Origin: Parachlamydiaceae bacterium
GTDB lineage: Bacteria; Chlamydiota; Chlamydiia; Chlamydiales; Parachlamydiaceae
Assembly (NCBI GenBank): GCA_013815395.1
Contig: JACDGH010000115.1
Coordinates: 1-7,948, forward strand
Length of the DNA stretch: 7,948 nt
Direction: 5' to 3'
Under the pieces are notes generated by a model. The model was not told the DNA's origin and made no database searches. It was given only the letters and a program-made list of their open reading frames with translations. Numbering within the stretch: the stretch's first letter is position 1; every line of letters begins with the position of its first letter. The position numbers and the translations under genes were made by a program. Shown piece after piece: positions 7,195-7,948 of this stretch.

Positions 7195-7831
7195 ATTAAA
7201 GCTTTAGTTGTTGGCAATTGGACTAAGTGTGCAGGAAATGGGGAACCTCGACCTATTGGTTCTTATGCTTATAAAACTTGGGTCAACGAACTGCATAAAG
7301 GCTGTCATGGCCTTGTGACATTAGCTAAAGTACACGGGGCAGATCATAAATATGAAACTCTACCCAATAAGGAATATCATTGAGGATGTAGAAGGAATGT
7401 TATGTAACTATCAGCTACTTAATCCTAATGGAACTAAATTATTCTCTAAAGACGGTAGGACAGAAGCTTTGTTTCTATTGGGTTTGGAATTGTGTATTGA
7501 ATAATAAAAGGAATAGGAGTAACAGCAGTAAAAATAGTAGTAGTAGCAGCTGAAGTAATAGCAGGAGCAGTAGCGGGAACGGTCGGATTGGGATTAGGAA
7601 TAGTGAAAATAGCTGCAGTTGTAGGAACTATACTAGGGTCAATAGTAGGAGGGAAAGAAGCTCCCAGATTACTGATTTCTGCGATCTCTCGTCCCAAAAA
7701 ATTAAAGAATGCGTCCGACTGTCTGTAGTCATGTCAGAAGAGCAGGCTGAACGATAGGTGTATCACAAGCAATACGAATGGCGATAGAATCAGCGTATCC
7801 CGTCCCTAAAGATCAGCCGAACATATTTTAA
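7183..7831 (+). pseudogene. Multiply frameshifted gene of unknown family with a glycine-rich double hydrophobic segment
   Basis: Protein-like sequence hops between the three + frames. Frame 1 (7183-7383) has GEPRPIGSYAYKTWVNELHK and ends in PNKEYH-stop. Frame 2 (ATG 7352 to TAA 7504, 50 codons) continues with EDVEGMLCNYQLLNPNGTK. Frame 1 again (7501-7728, no usable start codon) contains a ~45-residue hydrophobic stretch (7519-7653) in two lobes split by a lysine: IVVVAAEVIAGAVAGTVGLG and IAAVVGTILGSIVGG. Frame 3 adds VRLSVVMSEEQAER up to the TAG at 7755. Frame 2 then gives GVSQAIRMAIESAYPVPKDQ up to TAA at 7829. The segments look continuous end to end, as expected for one gene with four or so indels. 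I do not recognise the family. The bilobed hydrophobic hairpin is reminiscent of chlamydial inclusion-membrane (Inc) proteins and of glycine-zipper membrane proteins. The start is unclear; it may once have been joined to the helicase remnant just upstream. Confidence 0.5.
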
Positions 7832-7948
7832 GAGAGCAAATATTAAAGTAAATTATAACGGTTCTTGGGAAGAATTGGGGGGGAGGTGAAATTAAAAGGT
7901 TTACACAGAAAATGGACTTGATGGGTGGTATTAACAGATTGGATAAGA
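7832..7948 (+). other. Tail of the degenerate region with coding-like scraps
   Basis: No open gene is present. A short frame-3 stretch (7845-7886) reads KVNYNGSWEELGG and stops just after a run of seven G (7877-7883). Shifting by one base across that run gives EVKLKGLHRKWT before another stop. This could be the continuation of the broken gene to the left (making its TAA at 7829 a mutation) or unrelated debris. The homopolymer is a natural slippage site and also a possible sequencing-error site. Confidence 0.3.

Noticed and set aside
7352..7504. A genuine 50-codon small gene starting at ATG 7352
   Set aside because: It has no convincing ribosome binding site, overlaps the preceding frame, and reads as a continuation of the upstream and downstream segments, so a fragment of a broken gene is the better explanation.
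7446..7697. Open frame on the - strand coding for a Pro/Thr/Ile-rich 83-residue peptide
   Set aside because: It is the mirror of the hydrophobic + strand frame: GGA/GTA/GCA/ATA codons read backwards give TCC/TAC/TGC/TAT-type runs without stops. The + strand segments join into a coherent protein, while this one has low complexity and no ribosome binding site.

Overview
The window looks like part of a low-GC, Gram-negative bacterial chromosome. The best guess is an amoeba-associated member of the Chlamydiota (Parachlamydia/Protochlamydia-like). This rests on the AT-rich composition, the gene types (an actin-like/PilN fusion of a reduced type II secretion or pilus platform, a MORN-type lipoprotein, decayed reading frames with an Inc-like hydrophobic hairpin) and the general look of the proteins. 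No single marker proves it; other intracellular or amoeba-associated Gram-negatives such as Legionella relatives remain possible.

Layout. (1) Positions 1-534 (+): the 3' end of a gene whose start lies outside the window; its product is helix-rich, perhaps of HEAT/ARM type. (2) Positions 535-672: a short convergent intergenic gap with a near-perfect 32-bp hairpin. (3) Positions 673-4370 (-): a compact three-gene unit, transcribed right to left. It encodes a 570-aa PilM/PilN-like (GspL-like) protein, a ~207-aa single-pass PilO/GspM-like protein and a 444-aa probable lipoprotein with MORN-type repeats. The intergenic gaps are about 21 and 5 bases. (4) Positions 4371-4504: the operon leader plus an intrinsic terminator for the gene upstream on the same strand. 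(5) Positions 4505-6598 (-): an intact secreted sedolisin (S53) peptidase with signal peptide, activation prodomain, complete catalytic residues and a DUF11-like C-terminal domain. (6) Positions 6599-6837: the peptidase promoter/RBS region, a small 8-bp tandem repeat and AT-rich DNA. (7) Positions 6838-7948 (+): a gene graveyard. A remnant of a superfamily II helicase C-terminal domain (motifs V and VI) is followed by a multiply frameshifted reading frame with a glycine-rich double hydrophobic segment.

How the genes may work together. The first two genes of the operon look like inner-membrane assembly-platform parts (cytoplasmic actin-like adaptor, PilN-like and PilO-like periplasmic parts) of a type II secretion/type IV pilus-like machine; the third is a possible envelope lipoprotein partner. 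The neighbouring S53 protease has a Sec signal and is the kind of protein such a machine exports. Machine-substrate pairing is inferred from proximity only. The 3' kilobase shows no intact gene and appears to be degenerating accessory DNA.
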